The position numbers were made by a program, and so were the translations under genes. Of a DNA stretch of 64,000 nt, positions 30,790-41,300 are shown piece by piece. Numbering within the stretch: the stretch's first letter is position 1; each line of letters opens with the position of its first letter. Under the pieces are notes generated by a model. The model was not told the origin of the DNA, searched no databases, and saw nothing but the letters and a program-made list of their open reading frames with translations. The stretch spans positions 1 through 64,000 of the IMG/VR virus record IMGVR_UViG_3300032086_004532; one strand, written 5' to 3'. The DNA comes from a virus.

Positions 30790-33700
30790 CTACCAACCGC
30801 CGTCAGACAGTCGGTCGGTGATCCATGAGAGCTTCGCCCCGCGGAACTTGACGACAGGAGTGGCAATTTCTGAGTCAGACCGGTCACAGAGCTCAAAGAG
30901 TTTTGAAAAGAGAGCCTGAGACCTAAACTCGTTTCGGAACTGCTGGTAGGACTCGCTTGCTCCCGATGGCGTAACTACCGTAGTGAAGGCAATTGGGCCA
31001 TCAGCGGTAGTGTTGATGGTAGCGTCAAGCGCAGTCTTGACTGCCGCCATCCATCGGGGGGCCATGTAGAGCTCAGATCCCAGCTTACTGGCTGCACTGT
31101 AAAGCGCCCTGCCAATTGACCACCCATTAGAGTTGTCAATAGAGGACCAGATTCCGCCGTGCGGGATAGAACCGGGCCATGACCCTGTTTTGTCAATCTG
31201 CGACTGGTCTGACGTGAGAGAAAACGCCGTCCCGAACAAGACCACGGACCTATTATCGGATCTCTTGTTTCTTCTGCGAATCAGGTGGCCAGAAAACGAT
31301 GTAGCAGAATGAACCATGCTGCCGTTCAATACTGCCGCGTTACTCGCGCCGTCTGCCGCAGAGTCTGCCAAGGGACGTGCTGCGAGACGGAACTCCCCGT
31401 ACTCCCCCACAGCAGTCGGCTTGATACCAGGAAAGGCCTCTGTCCAAGAGTAAGCCGCAGTGCGCTTTGCATCTTCGGTTTCTCCTGGAGCCCACCCAGG
31501 AATGAAACACTGAGATCCTTCTTTCCGCCTACAGCCAATGTAGAACTCTACTGTCGCAAAATACGTGTAGCGTCTACGGTCGCAGAACCTCTTGTTTAGA
31601 GCCCCAGCGGTCATGTCAATCACGACAGGGAACTGCTTCTCGACGTCCCCCGTCCCTACTGATTCAGAGGACAGGTCCAACTCCTGTTCGTGCAAGAGTT
31701 CAGAGAATCCGAGCAAAGAGGTCTCATCTGTAGCAGCCGTGCCCCGGCTGTACAGATGCTGGGGCTGATTTTCGTCTCCGGAGATGTTGTACCTCCAAAG
31801 TCGAACTGTGACGCCCTCCCGGGCACGCCACGCGGAAAGATCCGACCAATCGGTAAACGCAGAGGTTTTTGTCGGAGAGCTTCTCCAGACCCCAAAAGTC
31901 CTGTACTGGGTGTAGCCAAGCGTCCCGCCGGGAACAGTCCTTCCGTCCGCAGGCACAAAGCCCAAGTTGATCTGGAGCTTGGACAGCATTGCGCCGTGGG
32001 GTGGGGACAGGGGAACCACGAAGCCGGTTTTTCCGGGCATTTGCCAGAAATCCGGATTTACACGGTCATCACCAGTTCGGTACGAACCAGTCGAGTCAAG
32101 AATATCGGATGGGTCAATGTGGTTTTTGGAAAACTCCCATTTTTCAGCATCTGAATCCGAGTCCTCTGGCTGATCGGCCCCATAGGACGTCAGGCCAAGA
32201 ATGTCCTGATCGTCGCTCGTCATCTTTCTTCCAGCACCGAAGTAGCAATACTGGAAGTAGAAAAGCGGGTCGTAGTACGGGTGGTACGCGTTGATCGTCG
32301 CGGCGTTAGAGCCCACCTTGAAGAACGAAGATCCTTCGTAGTAGGGGCGGTAATACCGCACTACGGTCAGTACGTGCGACACATACGCCTCAATTCCGCC
32401 CGTAGTGTTGGAAGTTACGATCTCTCCCGAAGAGTTCTCAGGCTTGGTGTTCTGCGGCCCTTCCCACAAAATCAAGGGAGTGGCGTAGCTCGGATACCGC
32501 CATCTGCGGATATTCGACGAGTAGGATCGACCTCGAACATCGGCGCGGACATATGCCCCGTATCCGGTGTAGACCCTCAGTTCCCTACTCACCGCCGGGT
32601 AGGATGCATAGTGCGTCACGTAGTTATTATCATCGGAATATGAAACAAGCCAGAATGCCCCATTACTCGTGTTCGTGACATTACCGAGCGAGTACTCAGT
32701 CAGCAGCGGGCCCTTATGGGCATCGCCATAGGGCGTAAAGGTGAGTGAAGTGGTTTGTTCGGAAGCTAGGCGATGCCCTGGATGAGTAACCTCGCCAGTT
32801 GGGGCCTTTTGTGGATCACTCAGCTCAAAGATAGGGAGCACTCCCGTATCGGCGCCCTCTTGAACACCGGTAGAGTCGGTAGGCCCGTAAACAAACTGCT
32901 CTGTTGCCAGCACAGAATCATCGAACCACCGCTCTCCCAAAGTCAGGTTTGAGCTATTCGTATCGTTTTCCGCCAGCGGCAAGTCTTCGTTCTGCAGCTG
33001 CTTGACTTCCGCTGGACCTACGACTTGATGCCCCAAGATCGGAGTATGGGTGCGAAGGCCGGCGGCGCGAAGGACGCCCTGAAGCTTCAGATTGCCCTTG
33101 AACAAGCCCTCTTCAAGAGCCTGGACTCGGAAACTGCGGATGTAGTAGACGCCGTACTCTGTCAGCCCAAAGAAATGTGGACCGAGAGCACCTGATAGTG
33201 ACGGATACGATCCCGGCGGGAGAGTCATGTCGAGACGAACAGCAAACGAGTTAGGATCTCGAGTGTCCGTGAAGCTCTGGTCTGGGTTCCATTGAAGGAA
33301 ATCTACCGTGTACCGATTGAGCGTGGTCCCTCGTGATACGGTGACTCGGTGTGTGTTGCCAATGATCGTCTCAGTTGCTGGATCTCCCACATTGTCCACG
33401 AGGGCTACGGTAATATCCCGCTCATCTACAGACCCGTAGTAAACCGCGTCAAACACGATTCTAAACGCCGTGTTGTTGGCGATCAGATCTGACAGGCCCT
33501 TGAAGTACAGCTGTACTCTGCCTGCCTCCGTGCTCAACTTGTAGACTACGATCTTAGTGCCGGAACCCTTGAAAATATCTCCGGGCAGACCCTCGTTTGG
33601 AGCAATCCTGGCTCTGGTAGTAGACCCAGAAACAACCCGAGCAAACACCTCATGCTTGTGAGAGGTGTAATCCAAGAAGGTATCTTCTCCGCTGCTCAGG

Positions 33701-36700
33701 CCAGACTCGTATAGATCTCCTGAGACAAACGGCAGGTTTGAGGCCCCTGGAATTCGGGTACGAACCCCATCAAGGGCACTCTCAACAGCCTGCCAGACCG
33801 TATAGTCTCTGGCATCGAGGCTACCGAGACTTTCGCTCTCGAAGAAAAGCTGCCCAGCATGTCCCCCAAGAGATCTCTCGGAGAACAAGTCTCCAAAGAA
33901 GTTTCCGAGGGCACCTCGAGCAGACTGCCCGTGCTGCGCAGTGATCAGTGGGCGCAAGCTGCCGGCCCCAACCTCTTCTTCAATAGAGGATGAAACGGGC
34001 CCATATTGGGTTCCGTAGCCCATGCTCGCACTGACAGACGAGGTCTGGGTGGTTGCCCCGGGCTCTGCATCGAAGGCAATGATGCCCGTGCCGATCTCTG
34101 AGTAGTCTGCAAGGTCTAGGTACGAGTAATGCCACCTACGACCATACGCGCGCAGAGAGTATGTGCTGTCCGGGGGAACAGAAGTTGAATCCTGCTTTTT
34201 GAGGGCAAAGACAATGTCCCCGGCAAGTTCCCGTACTGCTACAACGGTGCCCGCGTAGGTACCGCCATCAAGCTCGATACCAAGATGCACCAGCTCGCTC
34301 AGAGAGCGGCTTGAGATTCCCTCTGGGATGTCAGCTTGGGCGACCACCACGGTGTAGTCATAGGACAGATTGAATAGGCGCGTGGCGGTGGGAGATGCTG
34401 ACGCAGCAGGAGCAGCTGTAGTCTGAACGCTCGAAACTTCCGCGACCAGGTAGGGGCTTCCAAGCCAAGCGGCACCATCTCCCCAGAATACCGGAGGAGG
34501 ATTTGAGAGGTCGGTGTACCCCGGACGGAGTTCGTTGAAGGTGCCGGAACCTCCGGTGTAGATACCAGAGGATTCGTGCCTCGGAGAAAAGAGACTGCCC
34601 CGAAGGGTCATCCCTTCTCCCGCCCCTACATGGGTGGCCTCCCACTCCTCCACTACGAGAGTGGCCGGATACAGGTCTTCAGACTGCAGCCCCGTAGAAA
34701 AAGTCTTCTTTCTCCAGAAAACTCCGGCGGGGTCATGGCCCTCTTGCTCTGACCGAACCCCTGCCGCTCCCCAGTTTCCTCCGATGCTCCGGTCGGACTC
34801 TGTAAATCTCAGATCGTGTGTAGAAGTATCAGAGATGACATGCACACCGCTCTGCCCACGCCCAGCAGAGGTAGAGGCAGACGGGGATCCAGTAACTCGG
34901 ATCAATGCACCGTACGCGGGAGCATAAGAAGTCACCTGAATCGCCGGCCCAACACTGACATCGTGCATACTGGCAGTGGTGTTCAGGGCACTAAATCTCG
35001 AGTCATTTGCGGTAACCAAAAGGCCCGCGCCAAGACCCGACCATCCCGCACGGATTCCATACCCGTAGGGAGCTACGGGGGATCCCGGAACCAACGGTCC
35101 CATTTCCTGATGTACGCTGAGAGCCGCGCGAGCCTCTACCACTGTGCCGAAAATCGGAACGCCTACCCCTACGCGAAGCGTGTAGAAGGCAAAGGTCACC
35201 GCAGTAGGAGTAGTGACGCTAAGTGGTGAGCCGTCGAGTCCTCGCAAAGTACAAGTACTGGGGCCAAGCTGGTACAGCTCGTACATACCCGCGTACTCAG
35301 TGGATGTGACCTTTACGAAGGTCTTCCCACCATGGATGTTTGCGGAGCGAAGAGATGTACTTGCGTGCGTGACCGGGTAGATTCCACGAAGATCATCTAC
35401 ATCAAGTAGCGCACCCCCTGCAGAGATAGCAGAAATCGCGCTTCCGCTAAGAGTGCCTTCCAGCTCAGCCAGGTTCGAGTTTGAACCAGTAGTGCTGATG
35501 TACGCAGCCTTCGTCACATGCTCGAAGTGCGCGAAGGACAGGTCGCTACCAGATGTCCCGTCGTTGACCTTTGTGTGATGGAACCCACCAGCGAGGGCAG
35601 ACTCGGTCACCGAGCTGATTGCAGCTTGGAAGTCGGGGAGGAAGTCGTCGTACAGCGTCCATGCGGAAACACTCGATCCTGAATCGAGAAGATCGACGCT
35701 AATCTGGTGTGGAGGCGGAACCAGCTCGACTGTGCGCGCATCCAACAGTCGGTGGACACGCCAGTCCACATACTCATCGGTGCCGATGGTGAGGTCGATT
35801 GAGCGCCCTACATCTGCGAGGGTGAACTCATCACCATCGCGAACTTGAAGCAGGTTTCCGGCCAAGATCTCGTCTGCAGAAGTGGAACCAGAGCGAACTG
35901 CCGAGCGGCTGTTTGTGGACTCCTGCATGTGCAGCGTGATGGGACGGCCATCTACTGTGGCGTGGAAGCCGCCACCCTTGTCGTTGCCCTGCCCCTGGTA
36001 CACGCCATCGAAGTTGAGCTTTTGGTGCAGGTTCTTGAGAACCCAAGCATCCACTTCTTCTGCCGAGTTCACCGCAGGAACAAGCAGGAAGTCCCGGGGA
36101 ACCTCGCCAAACTCATTCTTCATGCCGAGGACGATCTTGATGCCGCCGGCAGGCATACGGGGCAGTCGGGGCTCAAAGCCGAGGTAGAGATTGTTCTCGA
36201 ATACCCCGTTGGCTTTTACAATCAGAGAGCCGCCAGCATCGTTGTTCAGCAGGTGCAGATTGTTTTCATCAATCGGGCGAACAACAATCTCGGTCTCAGA
36301 GACCACCACATCAACGATGTAGTCGCCGTTGTGGTTGATTGGTGTCGAGTAGGACGAGCTGGAGATGGTGACGATGTCTCCGGGCTCTACGAGATTTGTC
36401 TCGAACGTAGCGGAGGAGCACTTGATCGTCGCCCCGTCGATGATCTCGGTGATCGTTACCGAGGTCTGCTTCGTCGCGTCTGTTGCAGGAGTCTGCGAAA
36501 GCACACTCCTGTACGTATCGAACACAGTGTCGTTACTGATTGGGAGGAGACTTGCGCCAGTGTTGTCGAATACAGACGACGCACCCGGGCCTGTAGGCGC
36601 GTACGCAACGGTTCCGACTCCCACGACCCGGCTACCGGGAACTGTGTCGTCCCAGTGCAGAATCTCATTCCAGTCGCTATCGAGGACTGCGAAGTACTTT

Positions 36701-37509
36701 GAGATGTCCGCAAGGCTGGCATCGTGCGGGAGATCGACGAAAATGTCTGTGGCCAAGATACCAGAAAGGCCATCCGAAACGCTGGCTCTAAGATCGATGC
36801 CCTTGATTTCCCCAGTGACTCCATCAATATCCAGTCGAGGGCTTCCCGCGGGGATATCAAGCACAACCGGGACCGCTACACCACGGACCATCTTCACCTG
36901 GTGGTTGTCCAAGTTCTTCGACAGGCTGTGAAGTGCGCGGTTGAAATTCTCGCTGGTCCGATCTTCTCCTCGCGCAACGAAGCTCGAGCTCGGGCGGTTG
37001 CCCTGCGTCATGGCGCGAGGTGAAGAGGATGCCAGGTCTCCGGCTGTGACCGTAGCGGCTGGATGCGGGTGGACCGCAAACCCCAACAAAGGGGCCAGAT
37101 CGTTGAAACCGCTCGTCTCCGGAAGAACGCGAATTAGGGCCGGAGTAGTTCCTCCCACATATCCAGATTGCGTTGACCGAATCGCCAGTACGCCTTCTTC
37201 TGCCGTCGCCTCTACAGGCACGGGGCTAAAAGAGGATGCCCTCAAATTGATCGCATCTACAATCTCTTGCAGGGTCAGAGACCCCACACCGGAGAACTGG
37301 ACATCGATCAGGTTCACCGATTCCGTGCTGAGGGCCAGTTCAAATGATGCGCTACCGCCGCCAATTACGGCGTTGACGGTATCAAATTCGCCATCAAGGT
37401 TGATGTGCTCAGTCCCGAAAATCACGGGCTGAGAAATGACGGCGTTGTCGGTCTGGCTCGCCAGGAAGGGCCGGCGGGTGTAGTCACTCACAGAAACCTC
37501 ACTTCCCAA
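30790..37509 (-). CDS. Giant beta-rich tail or fibre protein (2239 residues)
   Basis: The last and second-largest gene of the tail block. It is Ser/Thr/Gly/Val-rich with short strands throughout, few cysteines and no signal peptide, as in phage fibre and baseplate-rim proteins. The N-terminal part (about 1-170) includes a LTLQEIVDAINLRASSF segment like those in bacterial and phage adhesin linker domains. Around residues 370-450 there is a LVEPGDIVTIS - NGDYIVDVVVSETEIVVRP module that also occurs in neighbouring giant proteins. The last 900 residues are aromatic-rich, with many Tyr/Trp, and could be the receptor-facing part. The start overlaps the 216-residue gene upstream. A host-recognition role is inference from size, composition and position. 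Confidence 0.75.
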   Translation of the reverse strand: MGSEVSVSDYTRRPFLASQTDNAVISQPVIFGTEHINLDGEFDTVNAVIGGGSASFELALSTESVNLIDVQFSGVGSLTLQEIVDAINLRASSFSPVPVEATAEEGVLAIRSTQSGYVGGTTPALIRVLPETSGFNDLAPLLGFAVHPHPAATVTAGDLASSSPRAMTQGNRPSSSFVARGEDRTSENFNRALHSLSKNLDNHQVKMVRGVAVPVVLDIPAGSPRLDIDGVTGEIKGIDLRASVSDGLSGILATDIFVDLPHDASLADISKYFAVLDSDWNEILHWDDTVPGSRVVGVGTVAYAPTGPGASSVFDNTGASLLPISNDTVFDTYRSVLSQTPATDATKQTSVTITEIIDGATIKCSSATFETNLVEPGDIVTISSSSYSTPINHNGDYIVDVVVSETEIVVRPIDENNLHLLNNDAGGSLIVKANGVFENNLYLGFEPRLPRMPAGGIKIVLGMKNEFGEVPRDFLLVPAVNSAEEVDAWVLKNLHQKLNFDGVYQGQGNDKGGGFHATVDGRPITLHMQESTNSRSAVRSGSTSADEILAGNLLQVRDGDEFTLADVGRSIDLTIGTDEYVDWRVHRLLDARTVELVPPPHQISVDLLDSGSSVSAWTLYDDFLPDFQAAISSVTESALAGGFHHTKVNDGTSGSDLSFAHFEHVTKAAYISTTGSNSNLAELEGTLSGSAISAISAGGALLDVDDLRGIYPVTHASTSLRSANIHGGKTFVKVTSTEYAGMYELYQLGPSTCTLRGLDGSPLSVTTPTAVTFAFYTLRVGVGVPIFGTVVEARAALSVHQEMGPLVPGSPVAPYGYGIRAGWSGLGAGLLVTANDSRFSALNTTASMHDVSVGPAIQVTSYAPAYGALIRVTGSPSASTSAGRGQSGVHVISDTSTHDLRFTESDRSIGGNWGAAGVRSEQEGHDPAGVFWRKKTFSTGLQSEDLYPATLVVEEWEATHVGAGEGMTLRGSLFSPRHESSGIYTGGSGTFNELRPGYTDLSNPPPVFWGDGAAWLGSPYLVAEVSSVQTTAAPAASASPTATRLFNLSYDYTVVVAQADIPEGISSRSLSELVHLGIELDGGTYAGTVVAVRELAGDIVFALKKQDSTSVPPDSTYSLRAYGRRWHYSYLDLADYSEIGTGIIAFDAEPGATTQTSSVSASMGYGTQYGPVSSSIEEEVGAGSLRPLITAQHGQSARGALGNFFGDLFSERSLGGHAGQLFFESESLGSLDARDYTVWQAVESALDGVRTRIPGASNLPFVSGDLYESGLSSGEDTFLDYTSHKHEVFARVVSGSTTRARIAPNEGLPGDIFKGSGTKIVVYKLSTEAGRVQLYFKGLSDLIANNTAFRIVFDAVYYGSVDERDITVALVDNVGDPATETIIGNTHRVTVSRGTTLNRYTVDFLQWNPDQSFTDTRDPNSFAVRLDMTLPPGSYPSLSGALGPHFFGLTEYGVYYIRSFRVQALEEGLFKGNLKLQGVLRAAGLRTHTPILGHQVVGPAEVKQLQNEDLPLAENDTNSSNLTLGERWFDDSVLATEQFVYGPTDSTGVQEGADTGVLPIFELSDPQKAPTGEVTHPGHRLASEQTTSLTFTPYGDAHKGPLLTEYSLGNVTNTSNGAFWLVSYSDDNNYVTHYASYPAVSRELRVYTGYGAYVRADVRGRSYSSNIRRWRYPSYATPLILWEGPQNTKPENSSGEIVTSNTTGGIEAYVSHVLTVVRYYRPYYEGSSFFKVGSNAATINAYHPYYDPLFYFQYCYFGAGRKMTSDDQDILGLTSYGADQPEDSDSDAEKWEFSKNHIDPSDILDSTGSYRTGDDRVNPDFWQMPGKTGFVVPLSPPHGAMLSKLQINLGFVPADGRTVPGGTLGYTQYRTFGVWRSSPTKTSAFTDWSDLSAWRAREGVTVRLWRYNISGDENQPQHLYSRGTAATDETSLLGFSELLHEQELDLSSESVGTGDVEKQFPVVIDMTAGALNKRFCDRRRYTYFATVEFYIGCRRKEGSQCFIPGWAPGETEDAKRTAAYSWTEAFPGIKPTAVGEYGEFRLAARPLADSAADGASNAAVLNGSMVHSATSFSGHLIRRRNKRSDNRSVVLFGTAFSLTSDQSQIDKTGSWPGSIPHGGIWSSIDNSNGWSIGRALYSAASKLGSELYMAPRWMAAVKTALDATINTTADGPIAFTTVVTPSGASESYQQFRNEFRSQALFSKLFELCDRSDSEIATPVVKFRGAKLSWITDRLSDGGW

Positions 37510-38138
37510 ATCACGCGGAGAGTAAACGAAGGTGTCTTGGTCACGGGCTCAAAGGTCTTGTACGCCATTGGCGCACGATCTTTGGAGCCTGCCCAACCAG
37601 TCACAACAGTAGGATTTCCGCTGCTATCGAGCGTGCTCCAATCATCTGTCGGCTCACCGTCCGTAAAGAGCCCGGCCTCAGTCAAGATGACATTGGAGCC
37701 GATGCTCAACTCAGTCTGTCCGAACTCGCGAACAAAGCGAACAGCAGTTCTGGATGAGGTCGAGCTCAGAACAGGGAAGGTAGCGGGCACCTTCAGCGGG
37801 GCGAGGAACTCGCCGGGAGCATATGGCAGGCCATCTACGAGGCTGGTGATGTTTGCAACCTCCGGCTGAGATCCGCCGCCCATGCCAACAAAGGCAATAC
37901 GGTCATTGCGAAAGGCCCACTCATCGCCCGTTGCAGAAGCACGGAATGTCTTGAGGGAGATCAACTCGGCAAGATACTCACGGCCAGTCAGGGTCCAGAT
38001 ATTTGAGCCCTCGACATGCTGCCGGAGTCTGCCGTTCTCGTGCGTCTCGATGTTGACATATCCCTCGATGGCGGGCGCAGACTTGCAGTCTTCTACGACC
38101 TTACGGCCGAACCAGGGAATGAGCTTGGCGATGTTCAT
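37488..38138 (-). CDS. Tail-associated structural protein
   Basis: A 216-residue protein with a good GGAGG site 9 bases before the ATG at 38138. A segment DRIAFVGMGGGSQPEVANITSLVDGLPY recalls the phage tail or fibre-connector domain in which a glycine-rich strand precedes a conserved Leu/Thr loop and an Arg/Glu-containing strand (RTAVRFVREFGQTEL). It ends with a hydrophobic beta strand (LRVIWEVRFL). It overlaps both flanking genes. A connector between baseplate and the 2239-residue fibre would fit; the family assignment is tentative. Confidence 0.6.
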   Translation of the reverse strand: MNIAKLIPWFGRKVVEDCKSAPAIEGYVNIETHENGRLRQHVEGSNIWTLTGREYLAELISLKTFRASATGDEWAFRNDRIAFVGMGGGSQPEVANITSLVDGLPYAPGEFLAPLKVPATFPVLSSTSSRTAVRFVREFGQTELSIGSNVILTEAGLFTDGEPTDDWSTLDSSGNPTVVTGWAGSKDRAPMAYKTFEPVTKTPSFTLRVIWEVRFL

Positions 38139-38323
38139 AGCGACAGCCTCCGGCTGATGTCTTCTGCTTCCTCTAAGCTGACGCCGAAGTTCTTCGCAAT
38201 CAGTTTTGGATCCACAGGTCCGCCGTCAAAGGATTGTAGCCCACCTCTGCGGTGCTGGCTTTTTTGGCCGCCCTGAATGAGGAGGGTGTCCTGCACTTTG
38301 GGCGTATCTTTTTTGGAGATCAT
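38135..38323 (-). CDS. Small hypothetical tail-operon protein
   Basis: A 62-residue protein whose start overlaps the stop of the 1619-residue gene (ATGA) and whose stop overlaps the next start, so it is a genuine link of the operon. The N-terminal half is Lys/Gln/Gly-rich. The C-terminal half (DPKLIAKNFGVSLEEAEDISRRLS) looks like a short helix-turn-helix. It may be an assembly factor or minor structural peptide. Confidence 0.6.
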   Translation of the reverse strand: MISKKDTPKVQDTLLIQGGQKSQHRRGGLQSFDGGPVDPKLIAKNFGVSLEEAEDISRRLSL

Positions 38324-41300
38324 ACCTCAACCTTGCCCTTCGCAGGAGTCTCTCTGCGGAAGATCCTACCAGTAAAGAAGGCGGCGGGAGATACCGATGG
38401 ATCTTCTGCCAGCTCGAATGTCGAGTTGACTGCGTCAATCGACAGAATCAAGATCTCCCACAGAGACCCGTCATATTCGAACTCAAAAAAGTCTCCGGGA
38501 CGTACCCCGATGGTATCTGGGTTCTCCTGAGTGGTCGTTACGGTAGTTCCGCTGATGTAGAAGTCAGCATCCCTTGTGAAAGTCCCTCCGGTAAGTGTCT
38601 CAGCAGAGGGGAACGAGGACTCGATCGTCACATCGGCCCCGGAGACCCCAGAGATGATGTAGACGCCGTGTGAGAGGGACGTAGTCTCGGAGTCGGTGGC
38701 CGGATCTACGCTCTTACCGTCTACGGGGTTCGGGTACCCATCGCTATCAGGATCGGTCCATGTAGGATCGAGCACGAGCAAGTCTCCAACAGCGGCACTG
38801 GAGGCGCTGGAGAGGGTGGCCGTGTTCCCGCTCACGAAGACACTTCCACTTGCGTCTACAGCTGTGAGCGGGACATAAATATCCAGCTCCACAGTGTCGT
38901 AGCCCATCAGCCTCTCGAGGCGGGTGTCGGAGTCTTCCTCCGAGTCCTCGAAGACGAGCTTATGGATCTCGATATTTTCGATCGGATTTGGGCCAGGTAT
39001 TGCGCGGTCAATGTAGACCTTATCCCCAACAACGCCGACAATCTCATAGACATCATTGTTGTCTGTATCGTAGAGCCGATCGTCTCGCTCAATATCGTAG
39101 AGCAGGGCATCTGTAAGGGTCACGAACGATTCGCCGACAACGCTGCTTGCGGCGCTCGTTAGAATCGGGTTGTCGGCAAGTGCCCATCTCTCGATGCGGT
39201 AGGTGCCTGTGTCTGTGCTGGGCAGGGCCGTAGCAAGGGTCAGCTTGGTCTCTTGGTCTTCGAACAGCTCTGGCAGTCCAGTTCCCGCCCCACTTGCTGT
39301 GTCGTAGACTCCTACATCTTCGATTAGGTACACACCCTTGTTGGTGCCGCTGGTCACAATCAAGCGATCACCTGCAGCGGCCCCATCTGACTTAAACGAA
39401 GCCGCGGTATCTACGAGCACTACGCGTGAGTACGTCACGGCCTCTACTGAGGTGAAGTCTTCAACGGCTGTTGATGTGCCGGAGCAAATGACCGGGCCGT
39501 CGTCCCGGAAGATTTGGAACTTGACGTCCGTGTCTGCCACGATTGAGCCAATCGGCATGGCCCTTGGTGTCTCCCCCGAAACCTGCACCACAGTCAGTTG
39601 AGTAGCAGAGTCGACCGAGCTCACTTCAAACACACTGCGGTTGTACCCTGTGAGTACAAACAGCTTGTCTCCTTCCTTGATGAGATCTTTGCCCAAGACC
39701 TCTACTTCGTCCGGGAACTTCTCGTTGATGCGCGGCAGCGTCGTCAATGTGCCCGTGAAGCCGCCTCTGGCCGATGTGACAACACCGGAACCAGCGGTCA
39801 TCACGAGATCGTCCCCCTGAAAGAGGGTGCGCGTGGACCGGCTTCCGAAGTCTGCGCGGCGCAGTACCATGCCGCTGCCGTTGTAGTCGTCGAAAGCTGC
39901 GGTCGCTTCACGGCTAAACGCAGGGTCGTCCTTGAAGTACATGTCCATTTCAAGGTCGAAATCGACCTCTACCTGCACGGTATCGAGCAGTGATAGGACA
40001 GCGACAATGCTGGGCTTGGTGTAAATCGGTCGGATTTTTGAAAGAAAATCCGCCGCAAGCGGGATGTCACGAGAGTCTACTGCCCGGACATCAATCTCGG
40101 CTTGCCAGGTGTGGTACTTCTGAAGCTCGGTCGCACCCGGTACATCGGAGTACTCCCTCCACCAGTTTGGTCGAACCAAGCGATCCGTGATGATGACGGA
40201 GTTGGTCAGCGGAGTAAAGGGAGGGAGGAAGTCTCCTTCTGCAAAGGTAGACCCGGTCAGCGGGTTCGTGCCGAGGCCCTTGAACTTACTGAGGCTGTAG
40301 AGGTCTGAGCGCCGGTATCTGTAGACATTTAGAAGACCTGTACCCGTACCTTCGTTGTCCAGCTCCTCGACGATCACTCGCCCATAGGTCGCGCTAAACT
40401 CGGGTTCAATCGTGACAATCTCGCTGGGCTTTTCAGTGACTGGAAGATCCAGAACGATGTGCGATCCGATCTCTGAGCTACGAAGCGTAGGCCCCGATGC
40501 CCACGAGTACATCAGTCCGGCGATCGCGGAGCGGTAAGTGAGCTGGGTGGTGCCGAACTCGTCCAGCCGGGCCTTCGTCATCCCTACCAGTACACCAAAG
40601 TTGTCCTCAATGTACTTCGAGTTGTCCAGCAGCACCATTGGTGCCCACAGAGACGCAGGAGCAGGATCTGCCGCGGTAAACGAACGGTTCAGCTCGATGA
40701 ACTGGCCTTGCCCGCGCCTGCGAATGACATACTCGAGAGAGGTCTGGGATGCGACAGGGAGCTTTCCGTCTGCGACTCGACCGCTGATTCTCATCTCTGT
40801 TTCGGAGATCACAGCGGTAATCGCGAACTTGCCCTGGCTGAGACCCGTTGTGATCTCAAGCTCATCCCCTGGACGAACACCCCGAAAAATGAGAGAGGTG
40901 TCGTCTACCAGAACCCGCGAAGACCCGGATGTCGTAGAGAGGGCCGCTCCCGTCAACTCCGTCTGAGTCAGCGCGTAGTCGTTATTCTCCGACATCTGTA
41001 CTGGAGCTCGGGAAATGGAGCGGGTTGTGGAGTCTGTGAAAGACTGCACATACCCCTCATCTGCTTCACTCACCTGCTCGGGCTTGATGTACTCGAAGAG
41101 CGCGGGGATCGAGAAAACCTCGTGTTCCATCTCCCCTTCGGGATCAATCGCGACTCTCGAGTTGCGAATAATTCGCGTAGGGCGGACCAAGATGTTGAAG
41201 TACTCGGGAACTCGGATCGATGTGGTGGGATCGAGGGGGAGGTTCCGGTGATCGTTCTTGAACTCGGAGCTGTGAAGGAGAGAGTAGATATCCAGTGCGT